From Pseudomonadota bacterium (GTDB lineage Bacteria; Pseudomonadota; Gammaproteobacteria; Steroidobacterales; Steroidobacteraceae), in the NCBI GenBank assembly GCA_021779535.1, contig JAJYAM010000005.1, positions 1 through 64,000 on the forward strand: 64,000 nucleotides of DNA. The letters are read 5' to 3'. The position numbers and the translations under genes were made by a program. The notes beneath the pieces are model-generated. The model was not told where the DNA came from, ran no database searches, and saw only the letters and a program-made list of their open reading frames with translations. Each line of letters begins with the position of its first letter. The stretch's first letter is position 1. Below, one piece after another: positions 34,514 to 44,218 of the stretch.

Positions 34514-35743
34514 CTAGCGGGCGTAGAGGTACTCGCGCGTGAGCGGGACGTCGTTGTTCTCGCGACCGGTGAATATCACCTGGAAGAGCTGCAGCACGCC
34601 GGACTCGAACGCCGCGACCGACCCCGCGAGATACAGCCGCCAGGTGCGGACCAGCCGCTCGTCGAACATCTCCCGGACCCGGTCGGCCGAGGCATCGTAC
34701 CGGCGCAACCAGTGTCGCAGCGTCAGCGCGTAGTGCAGGCGGAGGTTCTCCACGTCCAGCACCGAGAGGTCCGTGGTCTCGAACAGCTGCATCATCTGGC
34801 CGATCGACGGCGGGTAGGCGCCCGGGAAGATGCGTTTCTCGATCCACGGATGGAGCGATCCCGGCCGGTTGCGGCCGATCGAGTGGATCAGGCCGCGGCC
34901 GCTCGCGCCGATCGACCCGCGCGCGACGCGGCCGAGGGCCGCGTAGTTCTCGACGCCGACGTGCTCGAGCATCCCGACCGAGACGAACGCGTCGTAGCGC
35001 CCGCGGATGTTGCGATAGTCGTCTTCGACGAACTCGACGCGTCCGTCGAGTCCGAGCTCGCGGGCACGCCGGCGCGCGAACGCGATCTGTTCCTTGGAGA
35101 TGTTGAACGCCCTGACCTTCGCGCCGTAGCGGCCCGCGATGTGCAGCGCGAGCCCGCCCCAGCCGCAGCCCGCCTCGACGACCGAGTCGCCCGCCGAAAG
35201 CCGCAATTTCCGGCACACGTGGTCCATCTTCGCGACCTGCGCCTCGTCGAGACCGGCATCCGTGCGCGGGAAGTACGCGCAGGTGTACGCCATCGTCTCG
35301 CCGAGCCACAGCGCGTAGAAGTCGTTGCCGAGATCGTAGTGATGGTGGATGTTGTCGCGCGAGCCCTCGAGCGTGTTGCGCCGTGGCCGGCGCACCCACC
35401 CGGCGATCCGCTGCGGGATCGGCTCCTCGCGCGCGAGGCCGCCGCGATAGACCACGTTCATCAGCTCGATCAGGTCGCCGTCGATCTCGATCCGGCCTTC
35501 GCTGTACGCGTCGCCGAATCGGACCTGCGGGTCGGCGAGCAGCCCGGCGAGCGTCGCGCGATCGGCGATCCGCACGGTCGCGACCGCCGGGCCCGGCCGC
35601 GCCTCGACGCGTTCACCGGTCCACCCGAACAGGAAGTCGAGCGGCGGCTCGCCGATCCCCGCGAGCAGACGCCGCAACAGCCTCGCTTCCAATGACTCCC
35701 GGCCGTTCGCGCGCGAACCGACCGGCTGTGGAGCCGCGTTCAT
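34514..35743 (-). CDS. cfa: Cyclopropane-fatty-acyl-phospholipid synthase family methyltransferase
   Basis: SAM-dependent methylene transfer to cis double bonds of membrane phospholipid chains. 409 residues: an N-terminal lipid-binding domain and a C-terminal methyltransferase fold with GCGWGG (192-197). Residues that hold the catalytic bicarbonate in E. coli Cfa appear conserved: C155 (YTCAYF), E260 (GMLEHVG), H287 (LIHSIG) and Y338 (LHYAL). That supports true cyclopropanation, though related enzymes add plain methyl groups. ATG 35743 has GGGGAGGG seven bases before. Middle gene of a desaturase-cfa-flavoprotein set on one strand. Confidence 0.9.
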   Translation of the reverse strand: MNAAPQPVGSRANGRESLEARLLRRLLAGIGEPPLDFLFGWTGERVEARPGPAVATVRIADRATLAGLLADPQVRFGDAYSEGRIEIDGDLIELMNVVYRGGLAREEPIPQRIAGWVRRPRRNTLEGSRDNIHHHYDLGNDFYALWLGETMAYTCAYFPRTDAGLDEAQVAKMDHVCRKLRLSAGDSVVEAGCGWGGLALHIAGRYGAKVRAFNISKEQIAFARRRARELGLDGRVEFVEDDYRNIRGRYDAFVSVGMLEHVGVENYAALGRVARGSIGASGRGLIHSIGRNRPGSLHPWIEKRIFPGAYPPSIGQMMQLFETTDLSVLDVENLRLHYALTLRHWLRRYDASADRVREMFDERLVRTWRLYLAGSVAAFESGVLQLFQVIFTGRENNDVPLTREYLYAR

Positions 35744-35811
35744 CCTCCGACCCTCCCCGAATCCGCGTCCCTACGATCCCGCGCGTGCGCCGCGGGCCGG
35801 TCACCCGGCCG

Positions 35812-36948
35812 TCAGTCGAGTTGCGCCTGGAGCACCCGCATGCGGCGCCGCTGGAAGCGCAGTTCGTACTCCAGTTCGCGCAGGCGCAGTTGCAGCGTCG
35901 AGCGTTCCCAGCGCTCGGCGACCGCGCGCCTCGCATTCGCGAGCTGCTCCCGCACGTCCGTCCACGTCGACACGATCCTGCAGAACGCTTCGTATTCTTC
36001 GGCGACCCGTCGCCGCAAATTCTCGATCTGCGCACGGCCCGGGTTGCGCGCGAGCTGGCGCTCGGTGATGCGGAACTGCGCGTCGAGGATCGCGCGCTGG
36101 ATCTTGAACCACGGCACGCGCTTCAGCCCGTACGCGAGCCCGAGGCCCTGCATCGCGCGGATGAACCACTTCGACGGGTCCCACTGCCACAGGTGCACGC
36201 CGTTGCGGTAGTCATGCGCGAACATGTGATGGAAGTTGTGATACCCCTCGCCGTAGGTCAGGAACGCGAGCACGAAATTGTCGCGCGCGGTGTTCTCCTC
36301 GGTGTACGGCTGCGAGCCCCACATGTGCGCGAGCGAGTTGATGAAGAACGTGAAGTGGTGGCTCACGACCAGGCGCAGCACGCCGACGAGCAGCAGCATG
36401 CCGGCGACGTCGCCGCTCCACCAGCCGATCAGCAGCGGGACGCCGACGTTCATCGCGATCGCGATCGTGAGATAGTGACGTTGCTGCCACATCACCAGCG
36501 GGTCGCGCTGCAGGTCCCGGACCGTGTTCAGGTCCGTGTCGCCGCTCGGGTAGTTGCGCAACATCCAGCCGATGTGCGAGAACCAGAAGCCGCGGCGCGC
36601 GCAGTACGGGTCCCGATCGGGATCGTCGATGAAGCGATGGTGCGTGCGGTGGTCCGCGCTCCACTTGAGCGCGCTGTTCTGCAACGCCATCGCCCCGAGC
36701 AGCAGATACACGAGCCGCAGGACCGGCCGCGCCTCGTAGGTCGAATGCGCGAACAGCCGATGGTAGCCGCAGGTGATCGCGAGTTCGTTCACGCTCAGGA
36801 ACGCCGCGAACCAGACCCACTCCGAGGCACGGTAGCCGTGCGCGAATCCGTACCATGGCACCAGCACGACGGCCGCCGCCGTCGTCGCCGCGAACATCGC
36901 CACCGTCACCCAGTTGACCGGGGCGGCGGGCGTTCGTGTTGCACTCAT
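35812..36948 (-). CDS. desA: Membrane delta-9-type fatty acyl desaturase with C-terminal helical tail
   Basis: 378-residue O2-dependent di-iron desaturase. Three histidine boxes: HRLFAH (63-68), HRTHH (100-104) and HNFHH (237-241), with four predicted membrane helices. The last ~100 residues form a charged, probably coiled-coil tail, as in several proteobacterial DesA-like enzymes. ATG 36948 is chosen over 36981 because GGAGGAG lies seven bases upstream. It supplies cis double bonds that the downstream cyclopropane synthase (68 bases on) could modify. Needs an electron donor, which is not encoded next to it; the 9.9-kb ferredoxin is a distant candidate. Confidence 0.9.
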   Translation of the reverse strand: MSATRTPAAPVNWVTVAMFAATTAAAVVLVPWYGFAHGYRASEWVWFAAFLSVNELAITCGYHRLFAHSTYEARPVLRLVYLLLGAMALQNSALKWSADHRTHHRFIDDPDRDPYCARRGFWFSHIGWMLRNYPSGDTDLNTVRDLQRDPLVMWQQRHYLTIAIAMNVGVPLLIGWWSGDVAGMLLLVGVLRLVVSHHFTFFINSLAHMWGSQPYTEENTARDNFVLAFLTYGEGYHNFHHMFAHDYRNGVHLWQWDPSKWFIRAMQGLGLAYGLKRVPWFKIQRAILDAQFRITERQLARNPGRAQIENLRRRVAEEYEAFCRIVSTWTDVREQLANARRAVAERWERSTLQLRLRELEYELRFQRRRMRVLQAQLD

Positions 36949-37097
36949 CGAGTCACTCCTCCGCGAGGGGGCCGCGGACACTGCATTGGGTGTTCACCCG
37001 GACCGGACGTCCGGTCGGCGTTCTCGGCTCCGCAGCGTTCCGATGGCGACCGGAGCGATGCGGGTCGTCCGGTTCTCGGGGTTGCGCGCCGACCTCG

Positions 37098-39044
37098 TTA
37101 GTGTAACGGCAGCGGCGCCGGGGCGGAAGGGATCGCGTCCAGCAGCCCGTCGAACTCGCGCAGCAGCACGTCGATATCGACGGGTTTCGGCAGGATCCGG
37201 TCGGCGACCGCCCGCGCCTTGCCGATTTGCCGGTCCGAGATGTCGCCGGTCAACACGATCGTCGGCGGTTTGCGGCCGAGCGCCTCGGCGAGCTCGCCGA
37301 CGACCTGATCGCCGGTCTGCCCTTGCTGCAGATGGAAGTCGCACAGGATCAGATCCGGCCGCACGCCCTCCTCGACGCGCCGCAACGCCTCGGCGCGGGA
37401 CGCGGCGTGCACGACCGTGTAGCCCTCGAGCGAGAGCAGCAGGCCCATCGAGCGGGCGACCCCGACGTCGTCCTCCACGTGCAGGATCGTGCCTCGACGG
37501 CTCCTCGACCCGCCCGGCGCCACCGGCGGCGGCCCGCCCGGCGCCCAGGCATCCGGCGACGCCGGGGCCGGTTCCGGGGCGGCCTCGAGCGCCGCACCGC
37601 GCGCCAGGATGACCGTGAACGTCGATCCCCGGCCGACCTCGGACTCGATCCGCATTTCATGGTCGAGCAGATGACACAGGCTCTGCACGATCGACAGGCC
37701 GAGACCGACCCCGCGGCGCTGATCGAGCCCGGTCGCATCCACCCGGTAGAACGCATCGAAGATCCGCGGCAGGTGCTCGGGCTCGATCCCGACGCCGGTG
37801 TCGATCACGTCGATCGCGAGCCGTGCGCCGTCGCGGCGCACCCGCAAGCGCACCGCGCCGCGCTGGGTGTACTTGATCGCGTTGGCCAGCAGGTTCCGCA
37901 GGATCACCGGCAGGAGCGTGGGGTCGCTGTGCACGACCTCCGCACTGTCCTCGATGGTGAGCTCGAGGCCGCGGCCCGACGCGGCGAGGGCGAAGTCCGC
38001 ACGCAAGCGGTGCAGCATCTCGGTGAGCCCGAAGTCGCGCTGCACCGGGACGATCACCCCCTGCTCGAGCCGGTTCACGTCCATCAGCGCGGCGAGCGTG
38101 TCGTCGAGGTACCGCACCGCCTCCTCGAGCAGCGCGAGCGAGGGCTGCAGCGGACCGCCCGCGAGCGAACGGGACAGCACCGTGTGCAGGCTCCAGATCG
38201 TCTGCAGCGGCTGGCGCAGGTCATGGCTCGCGGACGCGAGGAACCGCGATTTGAATTCGTTCGCCTGCACCGCGGTGTTGCGCGCGGTCTCGAGCTCGGC
38301 CTCCAGGCGCTTGTGCTCCGTGACGTCGCGGCCGGCGGACTGGATCTCATGGAGGCGCCCGTCGCCGTCGAACAGCGCGCGATTGACGAGCTGCACCCAG
38401 CGGATCTCGCCGTCCGGGCGCGGGAACCGGCATTCGACGGTGATGATCGGGTTCGCCGGCGTGAGCCGCGCGTTCTGCGCCCGGACCTCGGCGGCGTCCT
38501 CGTCGAGCAGGTAGCGCGACCAGAAGGTGCCGAGGATCTCGTCGCGCGTCTTGCCGATCGTTCGGCAGAACGCGCCGTTGACGAACACCAGCGCGCCGTC
38601 GGGGCTGTAGCGCTGGATCAGGTCGGTCATGTCCTCGATCACCGCGAGATAGCGCAGCTCGCTTTCATGCGCTTTGGCGGCGGCGACGCGCGAGCGGCCC
38701 GCATAGACGTGCATCCGCCAGACGACCCAGACGATCCCGAGCGCGGTCGCGAAGAAGATCGCGGCCGCGGCGGCCGCATCGCGGTCGAAGGCGAGGCTCG
38801 GGGACGGCAGCAGCAGCAGGAAGTACGCGGCGAGGGCGCTCGCGACCGATACCGCGACGCCGGCGCCGGCGCCGCAGAAAACCGCGGCGACGGTGAGCGC
38901 GGGATAGAAGGTGACGAAGGTCCAGCCGGGCGCCCGCGGCATGATCGCGAGGCGCAGGCCGATTGCGATGCAAAATATCGCCGCCGCGAGCAGATAGCGC
39001 TTCGCGACGGACCAACGCTCGCTGATCCTTGCGACCGGTGACAT
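37098..39044 (-). CDS. Hybrid sensor histidine kinase (DUF4118-like membrane domain, PAS, HK, REC)
   Basis: 648 residues: ~110-residue membrane domain with three to four helices resembling the KdpD-type DUF4118 module (WTFVTFYPALTVAAVFCGAG), one PAS domain (about 130-255; DLIQRYSPDGALVFVNGAF), H-box FLASASHDLRQPLQT, N-box LRNLLANAIKYT, G1 DTGVGI, G2 GVGLGLSIV, then a Pro/Gly-rich linker and a C-terminal receiver with acceptor Asp in ILCDFHL. HK part closely resembles the kinase at 53-54.7 kb, so the two are paralogues. No response-regulator gene is adjacent; output is unknown. Confidence 0.88.
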   Translation of the reverse strand: MSPVARISERWSVAKRYLLAAAIFCIAIGLRLAIMPRAPGWTFVTFYPALTVAAVFCGAGAGVAVSVASALAAYFLLLLPSPSLAFDRDAAAAAAIFFATALGIVWVVWRMHVYAGRSRVAAAKAHESELRYLAVIEDMTDLIQRYSPDGALVFVNGAFCRTIGKTRDEILGTFWSRYLLDEDAAEVRAQNARLTPANPIITVECRFPRPDGEIRWVQLVNRALFDGDGRLHEIQSAGRDVTEHKRLEAELETARNTAVQANEFKSRFLASASHDLRQPLQTIWSLHTVLSRSLAGGPLQPSLALLEEAVRYLDDTLAALMDVNRLEQGVIVPVQRDFGLTEMLHRLRADFALAASGRGLELTIEDSAEVVHSDPTLLPVILRNLLANAIKYTQRGAVRLRVRRDGARLAIDVIDTGVGIEPEHLPRIFDAFYRVDATGLDQRRGVGLGLSIVQSLCHLLDHEMRIESEVGRGSTFTVILARGAALEAAPEPAPASPDAWAPGGPPPVAPGGSRSRRGTILHVEDDVGVARSMGLLLSLEGYTVVHAASRAEALRRVEEGVRPDLILCDFHLQQGQTGDQVVGELAEALGRKPPTIVLTGDISDRQIGKARAVADRILPKPVDIDVLLREFDGLLDAIPSAPAPLPLH

Positions 39045-39327
39045 GCAGGCAGGCTCCCTCGACGCAATCCGCGCCGGCGTGCCGTGGGCCAGTCTGCGGC
39101 CGTGGCCCCACAGCGAATATACGGGTTTTCACGCTTGACGCGCGGGGGAATCCACAGGATCGGCGCGATCGGATCCGCGCGGCGGCGGGCTCGGCCACGG
39201 AACATTCCGCTAGACCGCTAGCGACAACTCCGCATGGCGTCGCCGGGGCGCCGCTCGCAGACTGTGCGCCGAAGGATCGAGCCGGGGGCCAGGGATGGCC
39301 CGTCCCAACGTGAAGGAGCGCGCGCCC

Positions 39328-39978
39328 ATGAAATCCGACAACGACATCCGTCGCGACGTACAGAGCGAACTGCAATGGGACCCCAGCGTCGATGATCGCA
39401 ACATCGGCGTGATCGTCAAGGACGGCGTGGTCACGTTGACCGGCGAGGTCCCGCAATTCTCCGACCGCTGGAACGCCGAGGACATCGCGAAGCGCGTCGG
39501 CGGCGTGCGCGCGATCGCGAACGAGCTGCAGGTGCGGATCCCGGTCGCCGGCGCCCGCAACGACACCGAGATCGCGGAGGCGGCGGCCAACGCGCTGCGC
39601 TGGCACGTCGCGACCGTCGCGGCCGAGATCAAGCCGGTCGTGAACGACGGGTGGATCACGCTGACCGGCCAGGTGAACTGGGGATTCCAGCGGGTCGCCG
39701 CCGAGAACGCGATGCGCAGCCTGATCGGCGTCAAAGGCGTGACCAACAACGTCCGGGTGCTGTCGGCGGTCAAGCCGGCGGACGTGAAGGGCAAGATCGA
39801 GGATGCGTTCAAGCGGCATGCGTTGCTCGACGCGAAGGACATCGCGGTCGAAGTGCACGACTCGACGGTCACGCTCGTCGGCCGCGTGCACACCTGGCAG
39901 GAGCGCGAGGACGCGGCGCGCGCCGCCTGGGCCGCGCCGGGCGTCGTCGACGTGGAGAATCGCCTGACGATTCATTGA
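39328..39978 (+). CDS. Triple BON-domain protein (OsmY-like, no signal peptide)
   Basis: 216 residues holding three consecutive BON domains, each with the [12 protein letters not shown]-type strand (about residues 20-70, 78-146 and 150-216: [45 protein letters not shown]). ATG 39328 is preferred because AAGGAG stands nine bases upstream; a longer frame from 39295 lacks support. OsmY-like proteins are periplasmic, yet no signal peptide is visible here, so this one is probably cytoplasmic. It is monocistronic, with 283 bases of intergenic DNA before it that carry CGCTAG repeats but no promoter I can define. Confidence 0.85.
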   Translation: MKSDNDIRRDVQSELQWDPSVDDRNIGVIVKDGVVTLTGEVPQFSDRWNAEDIAKRVGGVRAIANELQVRIPVAGARNDTEIAEAAANALRWHVATVAAEIKPVVNDGWITLTGQVNWGFQRVAAENAMRSLIGVKGVTNNVRVLSAVKPADVKGKIEDAFKRHALLDAKDIAVEVHDSTVTLVGRVHTWQEREDAARAAWAAPGVVDVENRLTIH

Positions 39979-40048
39979 GTCGGGCGAAGGGCGCGGCGGC
40001 GGCGGCCGGTGGATGGGTCGCCGCCGCCGCAGCGCGCGGCTGGCGGGA

Positions 40049-40516
40049 CTACAGCGGCGCGAGCCCGGGCAGCGCCGCGACGACGGACGGCGCCGGCACG
40101 TAGCCGCGAACGAACGCGTCGGGCCAGCGCGCCGGCCGGCCGCTGGTCAACGCGATGCAGGCGTATTCGATCCCGGCGCGTGCGAGCGTCGCGCCGCCCG
40201 CGCGCCGGACCTGGAACCGGCGCCCGATGCGCAGCGGCCCCGTCCCGGGCACGAGCCAGGTCGCGACCTCGATCCGATCCCCGCGCAACGCCGGACGGCG
40301 GTAGGCGATCACGCTGCGCACCACGGCCATGCCGCGGTCGAGCGCGAGACACGCGCCGATCGGCAGGCCGAGTTGCGCGGAGTGGTCCCACGCGCAGCGG
40401 TCGAACCAGGTCATGTAGACCGCGTTGTTCACGTGCTGGTACTCGTCGATGTCCGCGTCGGCGACGCCGAAAGACACGACGTGCGGACCCGGCAGGTCCC
40501 ACGACTCAGCGTTCAT
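40049..40516 (-). CDS. 4-hydroxybenzoyl-CoA-thioesterase-fold (YbgC/FatA-like) thioesterase
   Basis: 155-residue hot-dog-fold acyl thioesterase: DIDEYQHVNNAVYMTWFDRC has the family Asp/His-Asn active-site pattern (D-x-N variant QHVNN), followed by the second-strand RPALRGDRIEVATWLV. Likely hydrolyses acyl-CoA or acyl-ACP. Last gene of a minus-strand group with the flavodoxin-like protein (24 bases) and the Asp-box protein; the functional link is not clear. Confidence 0.82.
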   Translation of the reverse strand: MNAESWDLPGPHVVSFGVADADIDEYQHVNNAVYMTWFDRCAWDHSAQLGLPIGACLALDRGMAVVRSVIAYRRPALRGDRIEVATWLVPGTGPLRIGRRFQVRRAGGATLARAGIEYACIALTSGRPARWPDAFVRGYVPAPSVVAALPGLAPL

Positions 40517-40540
40517 CCCGCATCCCCGCCCGCCGTCCCA

Positions 40541-41035
40541 TCAGAAGATCCCGAGCGCGATGCCGCTCGCGAGCGTCGCGCCGAGCTCGGCGCAGCGCTC
40601 GCGGTCCGGGTCGCCGATCCGCTTCGCGCTCAGGATCCGTTCCGGCGTCTGCGCGGATGTGCAGACGATCAACGGTCCGGCGACCGCCTTCAACCGCCAG
40701 CCGGTCGCGATCCGCTCGATCTGCCGTGCGGCGTTGTGCCCGTCGCTGCCGGCGCAGACCATCGCGGCGTAGGGACGGCCGACGATCCGGTCGAGGACCG
40801 CGTAGTAGGTCCGGTCGAAGAAGCACTTCACGACGCCGCTGATCGCCGCGAGGTTCTCCGGCGTCGCGAACAGGTAGCCATCGGCGCGCAGCAGATCCTC
40901 CGCGCCCGCCTGGTCGGCGTGCCGCACGCACACCTCGACCGCGGCCTCGGCCGCGGCCGCGCCGCGTGCCGCGGCCTCGACCATTTGCGAGGTCCCGCCG
41001 GTGTCGCTGTGATAGACGATCAGTATCGAGCGCAT
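40541..41035 (-). CDS. Flavodoxin-fold FMN oxidoreductase (WrbA/NADPH reductase-like)
   Basis: 164 residues with the flavodoxin phosphate-binding loop near the N terminus (ILIVYHSDTGGTSQMVEAAA) and the second FMN loop YLFATPENLAAISGVVKCFF, with DRTYY after it. Probably binds FMN and acts as NAD(P)H:quinone or flavin reductase. ATG 41035 opens the first strand; the frame further upstream is antisense-like noise. Sits 19 bases after the Asp-box gene on the same strand. Confidence 0.83.
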   Translation of the reverse strand: MRSILIVYHSDTGGTSQMVEAAARGAAAAEAAVEVCVRHADQAGAEDLLRADGYLFATPENLAAISGVVKCFFDRTYYAVLDRIVGRPYAAMVCAGSDGHNAARQIERIATGWRLKAVAGPLIVCTSAQTPERILSAKRIGDPDRERCAELGATLASGIALGIF

Positions 41036-41054
41036 GCCGGCGCCGATCGGCCGC

Positions 41055-44000
41055 TCATCGGCCGGCGCGGCCGTGACCATCGGCCGCGGCCGCCGCGCCG
41101 AGCAGTTCGCGCGCAGCCTGCACCGCGTTCGTCGCGATCGGCGCGAGCCGTCGCCAGCCGGCGAGCGCGTCGGGACTCGGCGCCGCATCGGCACCGTCGA
41201 CCGCGACGAACAGATGCGCGAGCGCGACCTCCGCGAATTGCAAGCTGGCGACCGACGAGGGTGGATACCCGTAGTCGTCGTACGGGTTCGGCAGCGGCAC
41301 GGCGCCGGCGAGCGCGTCGATCTTCCGGATCAGCGCGTCGATTCCGGGCCTTTCGGCGGCCGTCGCGCGCGCGCGTGCGGCGAGCAGCGCGAGCCGCGAC
41401 GCCGCCAGTCGCGATCGCGAGCGGGCCACTTCGCCCCGCAAGCGGTCGATCGCGGTGGCGAGCGCGAACTGCCGGCGATACGCCGCGGCATCGACCGACA
41501 CGCGTGGGTCCGGCACGATCCGGAACGATCGCGTGAGGCGTTGCCCGTCGACGCGGAGCACCGCGGTGTAGCGGCCCGGGGACGCCCATACCGCGTCCTT
41601 CCGGCCGAGTCCGGCCGGCGCCGGCCACGTGAAATCCCAGACCAGCCGGTGCGCACCCGGCGCCGCCGACACCTGCGCGCGAGGCCGCGCCCATTCGGGC
41701 GCGTAGTCGATCGACGCCGGATCCGCCGCGCGCGGCGCATCGGCGCTCGACCAGCGCCTCACCAGCGCACCGGATGCGTCGCGGATCGCCAGCGTGACCG
41801 GCGTGGTCGGCCGTCGATTCAGCGCGTAGTCGATGTACGCGCCATCCGGCGGATTCTCCGCCTTCGGCTCCTCGTCGGGCATCGGCGTGCCGATGAAATC
41901 CGGCATCCGGAACCGGACCGCGTCCGCCGGCGCGAACAACCAGGCCTCGGCGGCCGTGACCGCCGGCGTCAATTGCCGGAGCGGCGTCGCGTCGTCGAGG
42001 ATCCAGAAGCCCCGGCCGTGGGTCGCGATCACGAGATCGTCGCCGTGCACGTCGATGTCGCGGACCGACGTGACCGGCATGTCGAGCCGCAGGCTCTGCC
42101 AGTGGTCGCCGTCGTCGAAGGACACGTAGACGCCGCTCTCGGTCCCGGCGTACAGCAGCCCCGCGTGCCGGTCGTCCTCGCGCACGACGTTCACGAAGTC
42201 GTCCGGCGGAATCCCGGCGACGATCCGCGTCCAGGTCTTGCCCCCGTCGTGCGTCCGATAGACGTACGGCCGATCGTCGTCCAGGCGATGCCGGTCGACC
42301 GCGACGTAGGCGGTGCGGCGGTCGAAATGCGACGCGTCGATCGACGCGATCTTCGACCATGCGGTCACGCCCGGCGGCGTGACGTTGCGCCAATGCGCGC
42401 CGTCGTCGTCGCTGCGCCACAGCCAGCCGTCGTCGGTGCCCGCCCAGATCTGCGCGGCGTCCACGCGCGACGGCGCGACGCTGTAGATCACGCCGCGTCG
42501 CGGGCCGCGCCCGAGGTTGTCGGCGAGCGTCGGCGGATCGAGATTCGGCGGGACGGCCGGATCCGGCCGGGTGAGATCGGGACTGATCCGCGTCCAGTGC
42601 AGACCGCCGTCGCGGGTCTCGTAGAGCCGCTGATTCGCGAAGTACAGCCGCCGCGGATCCTTCGGCGAGAACACGAGCGGCAGGGTCCAGGTCGCCCGGT
42701 CGATTCCCGGATGGGCGAGCGTGGGATCCACGGATCGGGTCTGGCCGGTGCGCCTGTCCAGGCGGTCCACGTGCCCGCCGTACACGAGGTCCGGGTCGCG
42801 CGGGTCCGGCGCGATCATGCCGTTCTCGCCGCCCGGGACGATCTCCCGGAACTCCGGCATCGCGATCCCGTCGCTCGAGATCGTCCGGCTCGGCAGCATC
42901 ACCGCGCCCGAGTCCTGCTGCGCGCCGAACACGTCGTACGGGAACGCGTCGTCGGTCGCGACGTGATAGATCTGCGCGGTCGGCTGGTTGTACCAGGAAC
43001 TCCAGGTCTTGCCGCCGTTCAAGGTGATCACGACGCCCTGGTCGGACGCGAGGATTCGCCGGCGCGGCGCGCCCGGATCGATCCATAGTTGGTGGAAGTC
43101 GTCGCCGGTCGGATCGCCCTTCTCCGGCAGGAATACCCGGCCGCCGTCGTCGGAGCGCAATACGATCGTGTTCATCACCCAGACGCGGTCCGCGTTCGTC
43201 GGGTCGACCGTGACGCCGCCGAAATACCAGCCGCGTTGCCAGATCCGCGGATCGGCGCTCTCGCGGGCCCAGTGCGCGCCGCCGTCGTCGGAGCGGTACA
43301 GGCCTCCGTCGGCCGCATCGACGAGCGCGTAGACGCGCCGGGGATCGGCCGGCGACGTCGCGATGCCGATGCGGCCGGTGCGCGCCGGCAGGCCGTCGCG
43401 GAGACGGCGCCAATGCGCGCCGGCGTCGTCGGACACGAACAATCCGCCGCCGGGACCGCTCGACGGCGGGTACACGTTCCACGGCGGCCGCCGGGTCTGC
43501 CAGAGTGCCGCATAGACGACCCGGGAATCGCCCGGCTCGAACGCCAGGTCGACCGCGCCGGTGTCGGGTCCCCGGTACAGCACCTTGCGCCAGGTCGCGC
43601 CGCCGTCGATCGACTTGAACACGCCCCGTTCGGCGTTCGGACCATAAGGATGGCCGAGCGCCGCGACGTACACGACGTTCGCGTCGTGCGGATCGACGAG
43701 GATCGCGGCGATCTGCCGGGTGTCGTCGAGGCCGAGGTGCGTCCAGGTGCGGCCGCCGTCGGTCGACTTGTACACGCCGTCGCCCTGCACGATGTCGGAC
43801 CGCATGTCCGCCTCGCCGGTGCCGACGTAGATCACGCGGGGGTCGGACGGCGCGACCGCGATCGCCCCGATCGACGCGGCGGGCTCCCGATCGAAGATCG
43901 GCCGCCAGGTCCGCCCGGCGTCGCCGGTCTCCCAGACGCCGCCGTCGACCGCGCCGAAATACCAGCGCAGCGGATCGCCGGGCACGCCGGTCGCGGCGAG

Positions 44001-44147
44001 CGCGCGGCCGCCGCGAAACGGCCCGATCGAGCGCCAGCGCAATCCGCCGAACAGTGCCGGCGGAAATCCGGCCGCGTGCGCGGCGGCCGACACGCAGACG
44101 CACAGCAGGATCGACCCAGCCCAAGACCGACGGATGGACAGCGGCAT
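41055..44147 (-). CDS. Large secreted Asp-box (sortilin/VPS10-like) beta-propeller protein
   Basis: 1030 residues with a Sec signal peptide (IRRSWAGSILLCVCVSAAAH, then AAG). The body has at least nine Asp-box repeats of the SxDxGxTW type (STDGGRTWTHL, SIDGGATWRKV, SDDAGAHWRRL, SDDGGAHWARE, TRDGGLHWTRI, SDDDGAHWRNV, THDGGKTWTRI, SFDDGDHWQSL), typical of two stacked propellers in sialidase/sortilin-like proteins. The C-terminal ~250 residues form a beta-sandwich-like then helical region (FRIVPDPRVSVDAAAYRRQF). Often annotated as glycosyl hydrolase, but I see no sialidase RIP motif or catalytic triad. Divergent from the POT peptide symporter (71 bases), so a role in peptide or glycopeptide handling is possible. 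Confidence 0.85.
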   Translation of the reverse strand: MPLSIRRSWAGSILLCVCVSAAAHAAGFPPALFGGLRWRSIGPFRGGRALAATGVPGDPLRWYFGAVDGGVWETGDAGRTWRPIFDREPAASIGAIAVAPSDPRVIYVGTGEADMRSDIVQGDGVYKSTDGGRTWTHLGLDDTRQIAAILVDPHDANVVYVAALGHPYGPNAERGVFKSIDGGATWRKVLYRGPDTGAVDLAFEPGDSRVVYAALWQTRRPPWNVYPPSSGPGGGLFVSDDAGAHWRRLRDGLPARTGRIGIATSPADPRRVYALVDAADGGLYRSDDGGAHWARESADPRIWQRGWYFGGVTVDPTNADRVWVMNTIVLRSDDGGRVFLPEKGDPTGDDFHQLWIDPGAPRRRILASDQGVVITLNGGKTWSSWYNQPTAQIYHVATDDAFPYDVFGAQQDSGAVMLPSRTISSDGIAMPEFREIVPGGENGMIAPDPRDPDLVYGGHVDRLDRRTGQTRSVDPTLAHPGIDRATWTLPLVFSPKDPRRLYFANQRLYETRDGGLHWTRISPDLTRPDPAVPPNLDPPTLADNLGRGPRRGVIYSVAPSRVDAAQIWAGTDDGWLWRSDDDGAHWRNVTPPGVTAWSKIASIDASHFDRRTAYVAVDRHRLDDDRPYVYRTHDGGKTWTRIVAGIPPDDFVNVVREDDRHAGLLYAGTESGVYVSFDDGDHWQSLRLDMPVTSVRDIDVHGDDLVIATHGRGFWILDDATPLRQLTPAVTAAEAWLFAPADAVRFRMPDFIGTPMPDEEPKAENPPDGAYIDYALNRRPTTPVTLAIRDASGALVRRWSSADAPRAADPASIDYAPEWARPRAQVSAAPGAHRLVWDFTWPAPAGLGRKDAVWASPGRYTAVLRVDGQRLTRSFRIVPDPRVSVDAAAYRRQFALATAIDRLRGEVARSRSRLAASRLALLAARARATAAERPGIDALIRKIDALAGAVPLPNPYDDYGYPPSSVASLQFAEVALAHLFVAVDGADAAPSPDALAGWRRLAPIATNAVQAARELLGAAAAADGHGRAGR

Positions 44148-44218
44148 CGCGGCTCCGGATGTCACGGCGCAAAAATCGGGTAACCTTGCGGCCATTATGC
44201 GTTGAAACGGTGGTCACG

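Noticed and set aside
36500-36650. C-terminal helical tail of the desaturase as a novel fusion domain
   Set aside because: Related proteobacterial DesA-like desaturases also carry charged helical tails, so it does not look unusual. (The tail itself is encoded near 35812-36110.)
41055-44147. Sialidase or glycoside hydrolase call for the Asp-box protein
   Set aside because: Asp-boxes mark a propeller fold only; I saw no RIP motif or catalytic Tyr/Glu/Asp set.
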